This document shows, piece by piece, positions 34,446 through 45,967 of a DNA stretch of 64,000 nucleotides (its first letter is position 1; every line of letters begins with the position of its first letter). This stretch comes from Cunninghamia lanceolata (lineage: Eukaryota; Streptophyta; Pinopsida; Cupressales; Cupressaceae). The translations under genes and the position numbers were made by a program. Location: contig BSBN01001687.1 in assembly GCA_027924645.1 (NCBI GenBank), positions 7,626,001 through 7,690,000 on the forward strand, read 5' to 3'. The notes beneath the pieces were generated by a model, which was given only the letters and a program-made list of their open reading frames with translations, had not been told where the DNA came from and ran no database searches.

Positions 34446-37400
34446 TCAACTTGCACTGCCTTCTTTCTTCATGTGGCAATCATACATAGTAAACACAACT
34501 TGCATCCCCAAACTATCCGGACTAACTGTGTTCTTGAAAATCATCCAGGCTCTGACTATTACATCTCTGACTGTGGTAATTGATTTTGCATGGCTAGTTA
34601 ACTTGGCCTTCAAATTATCCAAAGTTAACTGGTTATCAAGAATATTATCCATGGAGGCTACTAAAAATGTTTTGTCCTCAAACTCCTTCTGAAACATATT
34701 CTCAAATGCTTGGGTCATCTCCTCTACAGAAAAAAATTGATTATCCTTTGACACCAAATTGCATGGCAGCTCCTCCAACTTGTGTAAGAGACTAACATCA
34801 CTTTGGTCACTCAACTTCCTTGTAGTTTCTAAGTCATTGATCAGATCTTTTAGCACATGGCTCCGATATGTCAATGCCTCCTTAGTCTCGGTATATGAAT
34901 CCCAATTTGGAATAACACCAATTGATATCAAAGCACTTATTTTCAACTTCCTCATTTCTACCCACTTATCATGATTCTGTTCTAAACGCTCAATATCCTG
35001 AGAAATAGCATCAATCAAATCATCAAGTTCTGCCCTGATTTTCTCCATTTTGCTTGTTTTCTTAGCTAGCTTTGTAAGAAGAGAGATTCCTTGTGTGCGC
35101 ATCCTTTCCAAATATTCTTCAAGCACTTTTCCCTTAAGGTGAGTCTTTTCAGCTTTTTGGATGATAGGATCTTCAACAGAAACGACCTCAGGAGTCACTG
35201 ATTCTGAATTCAAAGTAATCTTCCTTACCATTGCAATCAATTTCTCTACCATTGCTTTATAATGATCTTTCATCTCTTTTTCTTTATCAAACTTCTGAAT
35301 CAAAATTTCCATTGCCGATTGCATGTCAGTCTTTGCACTCTCATGTGTTATTTTGCCCAGCTCAATTCTAGAAATAGAGTAATCACTCATACTAAAATTT
35401 TCTATGGTAGCATCCTATGGGGGCCTTGCAATCTCCACAAATTTGTGCCCTTTGTCTCCCAGCACTCTTGAAAGAATTTTTGGCTTCTTTGGAGTCTTAG
35501 CCTTAACAAGCACTAGCTTACCAAAATCAAAGGCATCTGGAGAGATGACTTGTTTCTTTCTTTTAGGCGTATATGCTGACAACCATGGAGGAAGCACAAA
35601 AGTACTCACATTCAGATCTGGTTCCTTTGTCGGTGTTATGGGAACTATACTGGCATTGGAAGTAGAAACAATAGGTGGAGTATTAGTAAACACTGCACCT
35701 GACACATTCACATTCAAAACTTGCTCAGAACCAATACAAAGTGATCAAATATTGAAGAATCTCCAATATCAAAAGATGAGGAGGACATACTAGGAATGGA
35801 CCCAAAAGAACGAAGAACATCATCAAAAACAGTTTGAGGATTATCAAAAATTATTTTTGAGGATGATGGAGATCCAGAAGATGGGACGTTGATAGGTGAA
35901 ACAGATCGAGGAACCGAAACATGTATGTTAGACAAAGGAGAAGAGGCTCCCATATCCTGTGGTACATCCTTCTGTGGAGACAAAACTTCATCTCCTTGTT
36001 CTTCTCCCATCTCTTCTATTGATCTATTTTCAACCTCCATTTCTTCGGTAGCTAGCTCATCACTATTCTGTTTCTCAATTTCCATTTCTTCTACCTTAGA
36101 TTCTTTCTCTACAGCCTTTGACTTCTTTGACACAAATTTGATCTTGGGTTTATGTGGCTTGGAAGAAGAGGGAATGTCACTCTTATTCTTTGTCCTATTC
36201 TCCACCTTCTTGCCTGTTTGTTCTTGGACTTCAGTCTCTGATCCAGTAAGGAATTATTTCAAAGTAATTCCCTTACTTTCTAACCACTTGTTTGTGTTGG
36301 CCAATATAGGTTCAAATCTTTTCCTTAAAGAAGTTAATTCTTTTTGAGACCATTGAATAGGTGGAAGAGGAGAATTAGCAATCTGTTTAGTATTATACCT
36401 AGGATCAATCAGCTCTTCATCATCCACTAGGTCTTTAGGAATATCAACCAATCCTAGATACTCAATCTATTCCAGAGATAACTTGCTATAGTCTAATTTT
36501 CTGATATCCTCTTCTATCCTCAAGTCCACCCAGATGTCTTCCACCATTGGTTCATGAAACTAGGTCTTCCTTTTGATCTTGTCTTTTACACCCCTGTAAT
36601 CAAACCTTGGTCTTCGTTTGAACTGTTTCATGGTCACTAGCTGCATTTCAGTCTCTATGGCTCTAGCCTTTGCGGCAGTTGACACTGAAAACCTACCAAT
36701 TTCAACTGGAAATCTGAATCGTAGTTTCTTGAGTTCCATTTGCTTATTATGTATGACAATCATTTGTCTACATAACTCCATTAGAACAAGTTTATCTAAA
36801 GGAAACCTCGGCAACATATAAGGATAACCTTGGAAAGAGCCAACCCTTAAATATGAGAAAGTCTGAAATTGTAAGAACATGCACCCATAATTATTCAGAA
36901 CTGACCAAGCTTCGTCTGAAACTCTTCTTTGCTCTAACTGAAGGTCAAAAAGACATAAGAACACTGCGAAGAAAGCATCATTTACCCTCCTAAAGTAGTG
37001 AATAGAACCTTTCAATGTCAGTTGAGGATAGTATTGATACACAGGAACCACTCTCCTATCTCCTTTGGATTTCAAACCCAGAAAGATCCTCATTGAGGCT
37101 GCTATATACATAAGGTAAGAAGTCATATAGAATTTGAAAGTAGTGGATACCTTAGTCAATTGCTCATGCAGAGCATTGCTGATTTGTTCACCCCAAAAGA
37201 TGGCTTGCTTGACTTGAAGTATAACCTTGATAAAAGGGTACATCCATTCATGGAAAAGAGAGGAAGAAGCCAGCCCCCTTATCCTACTAAGAAGAGTTAT
37301 GAGATCACCAACCTCCTCAATCAAATCACTTCTGGGAAAACTCCTCGGGCACCTAGATAAGTTTGACCTTGAAGTCTTCAGCCATTTGGTGTTAATTGTC

Positions 37401-37834
37401 TTCTTAGACTTCTTAGAATTCTTGTCATATTCTTTTTGAGCCTTAGCAAAATCTAGTTTCACAACCTTTGTAGTAGCAGGACGCATGAAAACTTTATCAA
37501 TGAATTCTGGATCCAATCTAATGATCACATTGCCATTCGTATCCACCACTACCCTAGTGTCTTTGTTGTAGAACTGAGCACATTGAAGAACAAACTCTAT
37601 ATTATGAGCTTCCACTGGGAAAGATGACACCAAGTGAATATTGCTATCAACAATCTTCTTCATTGCAAAACTAGGGTTATCAGACTTAGTTCTTTCCACA
37701 AACTCAGCCATGTCTACATGGCCAATCTCTGTATCCCGAATATCATCAACATTGGAGGTAACTGAGGTGATTGGAAAAACACCCTGATACTTATACTTCA
37801 TTGCTTTCAACTTCTTTGGAGACAACTCAGTCAT
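34446..37834 (-). pseudogene. ORF F: large unrecognised retroelement protein (about 1,130 codons)
   Basis: I choose ATG 37834 ('MTELSPKKLKAMKYKYQGVF') because a strong acceptor lies just upstream (37890). Upstream in-frame codons back to 38182 run through hairpin repeats and look non-coding. The frame is continuous to 35714 except for stops at about 36560, 36452 and 36251, then shifts once near 35715 and ends at 34446. N-terminal 420 residues: a globular-looking domain with 'RLDPEFIDKVFMRP', 'LFHEWMYPFI' and 'GYPYMLPRFP'. Middle: acidic E/S/P-rich segment with a K-rich stretch. Last about 310 residues: mostly helical, coiled-coil-like. The layout (globular N, charged middle, helical C) resembles ORF2 of C and E, though I see no clear residue match. 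Lies downstream of an LTR-like border; possibly the extra ORF1 of an Ogre/Tat-like element. Confidence 0.65.
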
Positions 37835-37889
37835 TTGAAAAACTAACACTAGGAGGATGTCGACGAATAGAGCAAATCCACAGAAGAAA

Positions 37890-38853
37890 CTGCAACAAAA
37901 AGCCATGATCATGCAATTAGGGGAAATACTGGCAATTCGGGAAAATTGCATGTGATGATCACGACTACTGGGATAAGCATGAAAGGGATAGAGCGCAAGC
38001 GGGTTGAAAAATGGTGGAAAGCGGGCTCGGGAAAGTAATTTTGAAAGTATCCCAGAGTTAGAAAAAATTGAGGGAGTGAATGCACGGGCGACAAATTTTG
38101 CCACCCTTGCATTAGAGGGATAAATGGCAAGTGTTAGGGCGGCAAAATTTGCCGACCTTGCATGTTGGGGAAACATTTTCAAGTCCGAGTAGCAATTTTT
38201 GCCGACTACGCACGAGGATAGATTTGCAAGTTTGAAGCACGTGCAAAAGCGGTGAAAAGGTCCGCCGATGCATGTTGAAGGAAAAACCTCGATGTATAGT
38301 CGGTCAGAAAGACCGCTTATGCAGGTGTTTTAGAAACTCCAAGTTATATACGCAAGAGCGGGAGTTTCGGCCACTAATGGACATTGGTAGGTAATGCAAA
38401 GTTTGTGTAAGGGTGGTAGTTTCAACCACCCTTACATATAGGGAAAACATGAAAGAGGTGTGAAGGCAGGGAAAACCCCCGACATTACATATCCAAGGGT
38501 AGAAACATGTAATTCATGCAGGGACGACGAAAAGTACCGCCCTTACATTTAATATCAACACTGCGAGGATAAGAACATGTATCTACAACGATTTTCATCG
38601 TCCCTATACACGTTAGGAAACTATGGGAAAAAACCTAAGTTTAACATGGGCGGTAAAAACCCCAACCCATTAAAACAAATGTGTTCAAAACAAAACGAAA
38701 ACTAGGGTTTAAAGAAAATGGAGAAAATACATATATGGATGATATAGTTTTACTAATCCATAAAAGAGAAATCAAAACAAAAGCAAATATGGATTTCACA
38801 TGCCAAAACCCTAGTCTTTAAAATGAAAACAAGAATTAAAAACAAAGACTTAC
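37890..38853 (-). other. Predicted intron in the 5' leader of ORF F
   Basis: Minus-strand donor CGACCAG|GTAAGTCTTTG at 38854/38853 and acceptor TTTTTGTTGCAG|TTTC at 37890/37889 both fit plant consensus closely. Splicing would remove 964 bp containing the first half of the hairpin array and place the ATG at 37834 about 55 nt after the junction. Inference from consensus only; no RNA evidence. Confidence 0.5.
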
Positions 38854-39400
38854 CTGGTCGAAAAAGCGAAACCCTAAATGCAGTCACGGAGGCAAGATAT
38901 GCTTAGATCCTAAATCTATGCGAGCTTCATGAAGAAAACTGGTATCAAGGAGGTATAGCTCGTTGGAGGTCTCAAAAATAAACAATAAGAAAATTAAAAT
39001 GAAAATAAAACACTTAAAAAGGCTTTAAAAGTTGTGCATTAAACATGGCACGAGTGCCATTAACGCTAACTTCAAGTTCATGGATTTCGCGGGATATGTC
39101 GGAGCGGTGAAAAACCCCGACACTACACAAACTAGGAACATGCTCAAGTAGCAAATACGACCGCCTTTACATTTGAAATTATTGTAGGAAACATATGCCC
39201 GAGTGGCAAATTTAACCGCTATTGCATATGTGAAAACAAAAACTTGAAACATGCATGGGTGGCGGTTTTAACCACTCATGCATATTTATCAAAAATAAGA
39301 CAATTAAACATGCATCGACGGTAGTTTTAGCTGACATTGCATGTTTCACAACAATACACATGTAAGAGTGGTAATTTTGACCGCTATTGCATGTGAAAAC
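38085..39400. repeat. Array of about 17 short GC-containing palindromes
   Basis: Units spaced about 45-60 bp, each an imperfect inverted repeat followed by a GCATGT- or TTACAT-like word. Examples: CGGCAAAATTTGCCG, perfect (38140-38154); AAGGGTGGT/ACCACCCTT, perfect 9-bp arms (38409-38433); GGTGGCGGTTTTAACCACTC (39260-39279); GAGTGGTAATTTTGACCGCT (39366-39385). Gap between about 38670 and 39090 without clear units. Consensus is roughly GGGYGGCAAAWTTGCCGCCCTTGCATGT. Arms co-vary between units, so the pairing rather than the sequence seems kept. Confidence 0.75.
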
Positions 39401-40217
39401 AAAAACTTTCTAACACCCCGAAATAGTCAAAACTGATATTTTGACAAGCCTATGACCTAGTCAATTTTTGTGATTTTTGAGGAATCGACCTAGGAGAACG
39501 TCGCAAACTGTTTCAACACTGTTAGAAGACTTCGTGCGAGGCCAAGAGGACTTGCCTCGATAAGCAAACTTAGAGTGTAGACTATGGAATGGACAAGTTT
39601 TGTAGGGGTTGTCTACAAAAACGAGCGTAGTTGATTTTGAGAACAACAAGACACATGTTACTCCTTTTGAATAAAAAATTGCTTTTTATTCTAAGGGTGT
39701 GGGGAGATGGGCTAATGAAGGTTTAGGCTAATTAATTAAGTGATTAAATTAATTAATATGTTGTTGGAAATTAGTGAGGAGATTAATTAGGATTAATTAA
39801 GTAACTGGGTTTACTTAATTAATTTGGGTCTAAGGGCTAGGTAGGGTATAATAGCTAATTAAATAAATGTTATTTATTTAATTAGACTAGGTTTAGGTCA
39901 TAGGCTAGGGGAGATTAGTCAAATAAGTATGTTTTATTTAATTAATCTAGGTTAGGGGATGGGGAGAATTAATTAAATAAACATTAGGATATTTATTTAA
40001 TTAATTGTGGATCATGATCTAAGGTATAGTAATAAATTAATTAAATTAATTTATTACAAGTGGATAATTGAGATGAATGACTAGGGATCTATGATTTAGG
40101 ATAAATTAATTAAATAAATTGAATTTTTTTATTTAATTAATTTCGTGGAAGGGATAATTAGTGATGCAAGGTGTGGGAAAGTGGCTTGCGGGGTCAAGAC
40201 ATTTTTAGGTGTCTACA
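38860..40217 (-). repeat. Putative LTR of element D (right border at 40217)
   Basis: On the minus strand the purine tract CAAAGAGGGGCAAAA (40232-40218) is followed at once by TGTAGACACC (40217-40208), the usual PPT/LTR-start arrangement. Further in lie the AT palindromes (40143-39728), a segment with AATAAAAAG (about 39670) and part of the GC palindrome array. The LTR's other end and PBS are not identified, and its partner would be beyond the window, so the left coordinate is a guess. Confidence 0.45.
39728..40143. repeat. Array of seven AT-rich palindromes, ~62-bp period
   Basis: Inverted repeats start at 39728, 39792, 39855, 39912, 39967, 40030 and 40103. Perfect arms: ATTAATTAAGTA (39792-39803 with 39812-39823), CTAATTAAATAAA (39855-39867 with 39873-39885), AATTAATTAAATAAA (39967-39981 with 39992-40006), 13-bp arms with a one-base centre (40030-40056), and 16-bp arms (40103-40118 with 40128-40143). 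Between them are GGG/TAGG-rich spacers. Confidence 0.85.
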
Positions 40218-40232
40218 TTTTGCCCCTCTTTG
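40218..40232 (-). promoter_or_regulatory. Polypurine tract of element D
   Basis: Minus strand CAAAGAGGGGCAAAA immediately before TGTAGACACC. Confidence 0.65.
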
Positions 40233-40739
40233 ATGTGGCATTGTGACTGAGTGGGGAATGGCGTCAGATCAAATAATTTATTTTGCTCGAGTTGACGGGA
40301 GGAATGGAAATGGATGAGGGATGCCCCCTTGAGAGATTGGGTGACAAAATTAATTTTTCTAAGTGAACTCTTGAAAAGGCGGAATGGTGGTGAAAAAGAG
40401 GTTCAAGATGGGAAATGGGGTTGATAGAAGAAAACACGAATGAAAATGGTATGATTTGTGGCCTAGGCAGAAGAAACGATGGATTAGGGCTTATGTGGCA
40501 GCTATAGATAGGCCAAAGTGGGCCCAACATGCCACATTTGCACACCTAAGCTTGCTAAGTTGGATAGAGAAGAGTGAGAGCGATGGCGCAATGAGGTATT
40601 CCACATGAGGAGCATCGATCCAAGCGAGTCGAGGAGTATCAGAGACTACCTATAGGTGGCACATGGGTATGTCGGCTAACCCTCTTTTGTACTTTCTCTG
40701 ATTTCAGGGCATTTATGAGGCTAGAAAGGGGTAGGTTAG

Positions 40740-41225
40740 GTGGTTTAGCGCCTGTGCATAGCTATACGATGTATATGGTTAGCAAAATAGCACCATAGTC
40801 TAGATTAGCACATTTGGTTTGTATAAAGGGGAATGCTAGTTGTAGCGCATGCAGTTGATGAATTAGCATTATTAGCTCGATTAGCATCGGGGTTAAGGGG
40901 ATTTAGCACCATCGTCTCAATTGGAGCATGCCCCTGGGTATTAGCACAATCATCTTGATTAATGATTAGGAATAATTAATTAGCACTTATGGATCAAATA
41001 GTGCCAAACTATAGGGTTTTCAGGTCTTCCAGGTGGAATAGCACATGAGGTTTCTGGAATAGCGCTTCCATCTCAATTTGTGCCTAGGGTCAATGGTTTA
41101 GTGCATCCATCTGGATTAGTGCTTAGGGTTACTCTGTCAGCACCTCTATCTCGATTACCGCTAGAGGTATTTCTGTTAGCCCCTCTAGTTGGAGTAGTGC
41201 TAGGGGTTAATGGAATAGCACGTTT
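40740..41225 (+). repeat. AGCGCT/AGCACC short-unit array upstream of the PMD ORF
   Basis: Plus-strand units such as TTAGCGCC, TTAGCACCATCGTCTC, TTAGTGCATCCATCTGGA and TAGTGCTAGGGG recur every 25-45 bp for about 480 bp. Same core and orientation as the array at 10671; opposite to D's own leader array at 54480-56600. It precedes the antisense PMD ORF as D's array precedes gag. Confidence 0.7.
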
Positions 41226-41379
41226 GCACTATTTTTTGGGGAAAATGATGATTTTTTTGGTTTCTTGAATACAGGTTGATCTTCTAGCTTTGCAGTTGCA
41301 AGAGTGGTGACCTCTTGTGATGGTGGTTAGAGATAGGTTGACACAGGTGGAGCAGAACCGCTTGAGAATGCTTGGATTA

Positions 41380-43375
41380 TGGTTCATTTTAGAGGCCTCA
41401 ATTGTGAACGCATCGAGCGATGATGATGGCTTTGGTGGAGCGATGGAGGAATGAGAGCAACTCCTTTCTTCTACTGGCTGGTGAGATGAGGATCACCCTA
41501 GAGGATGTATGGAGGATCCTATGGATCCATATCCACGAGGAGTGAGTGATATATGATCAGGCGACAAGTTTAGCGGCACTGTGGCATGTGTTTTCCTTGC
41601 TGCAGGTTGACACAGGCGAGGATGAGCGGGAGATGCTATGGGTGGCGACCCTTAGTGATTTTGAGTTATACATCTATGAACTTATCGGGGGAGTGTTGAT
41701 GCCAGATCAACGCTCTCATGGATTTACTGTGGGATGGGGAGGCTATGTGGAGCAGATGGTTGCTTGGGGTGCGGTATATGCATGGGGACCATGTTTATTG
41801 GCCAATCTATATCATGATATGCATAAGGTCATTTATCTGAGTGGAGTGAGCCTAGGATGCAGGGTGACGCTTCTCCATGTGTGGGCATGGGAGCATATTG
41901 CAGTGACCAGGCCAGTATGTTAGCACATGAGGCCACAATTTGAGCCTTACGTTTTTGCTTATACTGGTATTTTGATGCATTAGTAGTTGGGGAGTAGGTG
42001 ATTTTGGAGGCATGTTTTTGATGAGGTGAGATCAGTGGTATGGCGACCGTACATAGGATGCGAGCCCTAGCTAGATGATGATGCTCACCTTCCATTTAAT
42101 CAGCAACCACACTATCTTATAGGGAGGACAACTTACATTTTGGATCAATACCTCCACAATCAGGTTTTGTGCCAGTTTGGATTGCGACAGGATGAGCCGC
42201 GGGTATCAGTCATTTTTACTCAGGTGCGATGGGATCGTGGACATTGGGGAGTAGAGATAAAGGTAGCCATGGTTATCGCAAAGTTTGATCATCTAGTGGT
42301 TGTGGATTGGGATTAACAGTCATTAGTTGTGGATGCTGGGACCACACCAACATATGAGGCCTGGTGGGCTCAGGTTAGGCCAATACGGTTGACCATTCTA
42401 GCGGATCAACCGGGAGCAGACGATGAGGAGGAGTATATTGTAGAGACTGATGTTGAGGATGATGATGGGGACAATGATGGCACTGGAGGAGGAGAGTGTG
42501 GTGGTGTGGGGGTGGTGGTGGATGAGATGATGGTGGTGGTGGTGGTGGTAGAGGAGGCATTCCTCTTCTAGCAGCAGTTGTAGTAGGAGCTATAGGGACA
42601 TGGACGTCTGGTGGAGGTCCTTCTGGTTCTAGTTTTGGGCACCGAGTGTGGTGGATGTGCCAGCAAGTAGAGGAGGAGATGGAGATAACCTAGACACCTT
42701 GAGGGCTTGTGTGGTGAGTCTCGATGATGAAGTGAGATATCTCCAGGCAAAGTGGGACACCCTTAGAGCGGAGCGAGATAGCACTCTAGGAGATGGGGCT
42801 GAGTTAGTGCGGGTGACCGCAGAACAGGACACCCTACGAGAGGAGCGAGATAGCGCTCTTGTAGAGGTACAATGATTGCAGGGGTTGGTGGATGGGGGAG
42901 GTGGGGTAGATGGGGCTGAGTTGGCGTCGTGATAGTAGAGTGAGATGGAGAGAGAGTGATGTGACAGGGTGCTGAGGTTATGCGGCAGTGGGCTGAGGTG
43001 TAGGTATCCCAACTATAGCAACAGGTCACCTATTTGCAGGGGATTGTGGATGGTATAGGGATGGTTCAGATGTGGGCTGACTACACCTGAATTCAGGTTG
43101 AGTTGACTGAGATGACACAATGGGTAGAGTACTACCATGGTGTGTATCATATAGCTATGCCAGCTGATCAGAGGGTGGCTAGCTATAGTGAGTGGAGTTG
43201 CTTAGGGGCTAGTAGATCAATGAGGGCTTGAACACCATTGGTGATAGGACCAGTTAGATAGCCACCTTTGGCGATGCATCCACCAGTGATGACACCAAGG
43301 GCTATAGGGGAAAGGCCTTCCACAACACCTCAATCACCACCACTGCATTCTCCCACTCCCTCTCATTAGGGGAGT
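41380..43375 (+). pseudogene. Plant mobile domain (PMD) ORF, antisense within element D
   Basis: The plus strand encodes the PMD fold (aminotransferase-like plant mobile domain) of MAIN/MAIL1-type and transposon proteins: 'MMMALVERWRNESNSFLLLA', 'GEMRITLEDVWRIL', 'IGGVLMPDQ', 'LLHVWAWEHIAVTRP' and 'LDQYLHNQVLCQFGLRQ', ending with 'TPTYEAWWAQVRPIRL' (about 41420-42400). After an acidic stretch (42420-42470) comes a repeated coiled-coil motif 'TLRAERDSTLGDGAELV' / 'TLREERDSALVEVQ' (42755-42870), then a Pro-rich end near 43370. Stops at about 41545, 41922 and others; probably dead. It lies between D integrase and D's polypurine tract on the opposite strand, the place of antisense extra ORFs described in Tat-lineage elements. 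Role unknown. Confidence 0.8.
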
Positions 43376-44230
43376 TTAGTGTAGTGATTTTGTATATGCC
43401 TTCGGGCTTTTGATGTATTTATTTTAGCCCTTTGGGCACATTTTGTATTATGCCCATTGATAGATATGGATATGGACTTATATGAGACGATCATTTTGGT
43501 GGCTTATTGATGTGTTTATGGATGTATTTTTATTATGCTATGGATTATAAGGTGGATTATGCTTTTATGATGTATATGGATGTATTATGGGTGCATTATG
43601 TTGTTTTGTGATGTGATCGATATGAATGGTTTTATGATTATGTATAGATTATGGTAAATGTATGGATGTTTGTTTATGTGGTGCATATGAATGTTTTGAT
43701 GTGGATTATGATGTCATGTGATGATGCTAATGATATGATTATGATGATGTTATGATGATATGATGTGATGATGATATGATGTTATGATGTGATGTGGATT
43801 ATGGTTTTATACATTATGGATTGATGACCTTATGGATTATGGTAAATGGATTTTTATTGTATTATGAATATGGATGACATGTGATGATTTATTGTTTATG
43901 TAATGCATTATGGGATGGTGTATGGTTATATTACGATGGATGTTTATTATGTGATGGTTATGGATGACATGTTGCATTATGATGATGCTATGATGATGTG
44001 ATATGATGTTATTATGATGGAATTATGCAGTCTAATCAATTCAATCATTTTGTTGCAGGCAAGGGACAAGTGTGATAGTGGAGATGACCTTGATACTCAT
44101 AGCTTGCTAGCGGAGATGACCTTGATACTCCTGCCATCATAATTTTGCTATGATGTTATTCTATGATGATATGATGTTATTATGATGATTATGATATGAT
44201 TTAATAATGATGCTACGTATGTAGGATGTG
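43376..44230. repeat. ATGATG/TTATGGAT low-complexity region
   Basis: Irregular ATGATG, GATGTG, TTATGGAT and ATGTTATGATG words across about 850 bp, with no fixed unit; two copies of GAGATGACCTTGATACTC at about 44080 and 44112. Non-coding. Confidence 0.75.
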
Positions 44231-45967
44231 GCGAGGATGGAGAATTCTGGTCATGATACATGGAATGTTAGAGCCATGGTGAGGGGCTAGGGGGTTTAGA
44301 TTTAGGCTTGGTGGATGGTTAGGAGGGGGTAGAGTGGGGATGTAGAATCCTCGGTCACTTGATGCATATTGTAATATAAATCCATTTTTTAAATTACTTG
44401 GGTTGTGTAGGTTGGAATCAGGTTGTAAACCAGATTGTCTTAGGTGTTGGATGGTTATGGGATGGCTTTGTTAGGATGAGGGAAGTGGTTGGGTCCTTGT
44501 CGTTATCAATGCAAAGCAAGGTTAGGGATGGGGAGTGATGTATGGCTAGGTGTGAGTGGCGGAAAATGTCACATCACTTCTATAAGAACCACATGGTTTG
44601 GTAGGTGAGGGATTTGTCAGGGGATGGGGGTATTAGGGGTGGGTATTGTGCTAATATGTTTGTAGAGAATTCCAAGTTTTATTATAGAAAATAGGATATT
44701 TTCACCAAGGTATAAAAGACCAGGGTGATGATGCATATCCATCCTTTGCATGGACTAGACACATAAACAATAGGATGATCCCATGCATTCCCAAGATAGT
44801 ACAACCTTGTCTAGATGGACAAGGGGGATCCATAATACACAAAAGGTATGAGGAACCTTAGATGCAAAAGGGGATCAATATGCTAGAACCAACCCTACTA
44901 TTCACAAGATATGAATACTAAATTGGAGTAATGAGAACAACCCATAAGCACAACATACGAAAGCAATGACCATGTCCTATTCTAGATATTTCACCACATA
45001 CCATGATATTGTGAGATCAAGGTAGTTTTGAAATGATCCTCGAATAGAACAAAAGATAAAATCAATAACCAAAAGACCAACTGACCAAACAAACAACCAT
45101 TATATATCTTGCCAAGAGGGGTGTGGATTGGTGATTCTGCCTATTGTAGGAAGGATGCATCCATAAGGCAGTAATCGATGGATGATTAGGATAAATCAAA
45201 GGATGGATGAAAATATATAGGCCATAAGTTGTGGTTGAAATTGATTTGATAGCTAGTGATTTTACATGAAGGGATGATGCTTTGATAGTATGTGTAGCGA
45301 GTGTATTGTGTTGAGATCAAGTGTAATCAACAAGCTTAGGGAATAGGGCCCATCCAATTGGGGTTCGATGGGTGGCATCTTATGTACTTGCGTGCTAGAT
45401 ACTTCCTTTGTATTCCAAACTACCTACATACCCTATATCCACAGATCAAGGCACATTAAGATGCGGGTGATGATGATATGTAGTTCTGACATGTTGCCTC
45501 ACATTTATTGCTTTGGAGATTTTTTGGGTTTTTCTAGATTTTCTAAATGTTTTTAGGGTTTTTTGATTTTTTGAATGTTTTTGGGGTTTTTGGATTTTTT
45601 AAACATTTTTGGGGTTTTTTGATTTTTTGATTTTTTTGTATTTTTAGATTTTTTGCTATACAAGGATCCACTTATCTGGGAATCTTCCTTGGGTGGGTTG
45701 TGAGGGGTGGGATGTTTGGCACTGAATGTTTGTAATACTAAGCCATGGGATGGAAGTGGTATGAGTGATGGTCGAGGACTTATTAGATGGTGGAATTAGC
45801 CACTACTCATGGCACCTGAAATAGGTTTTCACCATGGTACTTATCCAAGGCATCACTGAGGTGGTTTTCACCATTGGACGACTTTATTGCACTCAATTTT
45901 TTCTTGATTTTTTTACTTTTTTTGTTCTTTTTTTGCTTTTTTGATTTTTATTGGGATATTTGATGGG
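44231..45967. other. Non-coding interval between PMD and D pol
   Basis: No recognisable gene. A T-rich stretch at 45520-45665 repeats TTTTTGGGGTTTTTTGATT-like words irregularly. Another short T-run is at 45895-45945. Confidence 0.5.

Noticed and set aside
38136..38182. Upstream start of ORF F at 38182
   Set aside because: The extra 116 codons run through the hairpin array and the predicted intron; composition is unlike the rest of F.
38085..40143. Regularly spaced short repeats resembling a CRISPR array
   Set aside because: Repeats are degenerate palindromes of varying sequence, spacers are not unique inserts of fixed length, no cas genes, and the context is a plant retroelement.
42375..43012. 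Minus-strand Pro/His/Ser-rich ORFs
   Set aside because: Antisense readings of the Gly/Val/Asp-rich low-complexity part of the PMD ORF; no motif.
43480..44230. ATGATG-rich region as a satellite
   Set aside because: No constant unit length or head-to-tail copies; treated as low complexity.
45520..45665. TTTTAGGGTTTTTTG-like words resembling plant telomere repeats
   Set aside because: Only one TTTAGGG-like word and no regular 7-bp period; it is simple T/G-rich low complexity.
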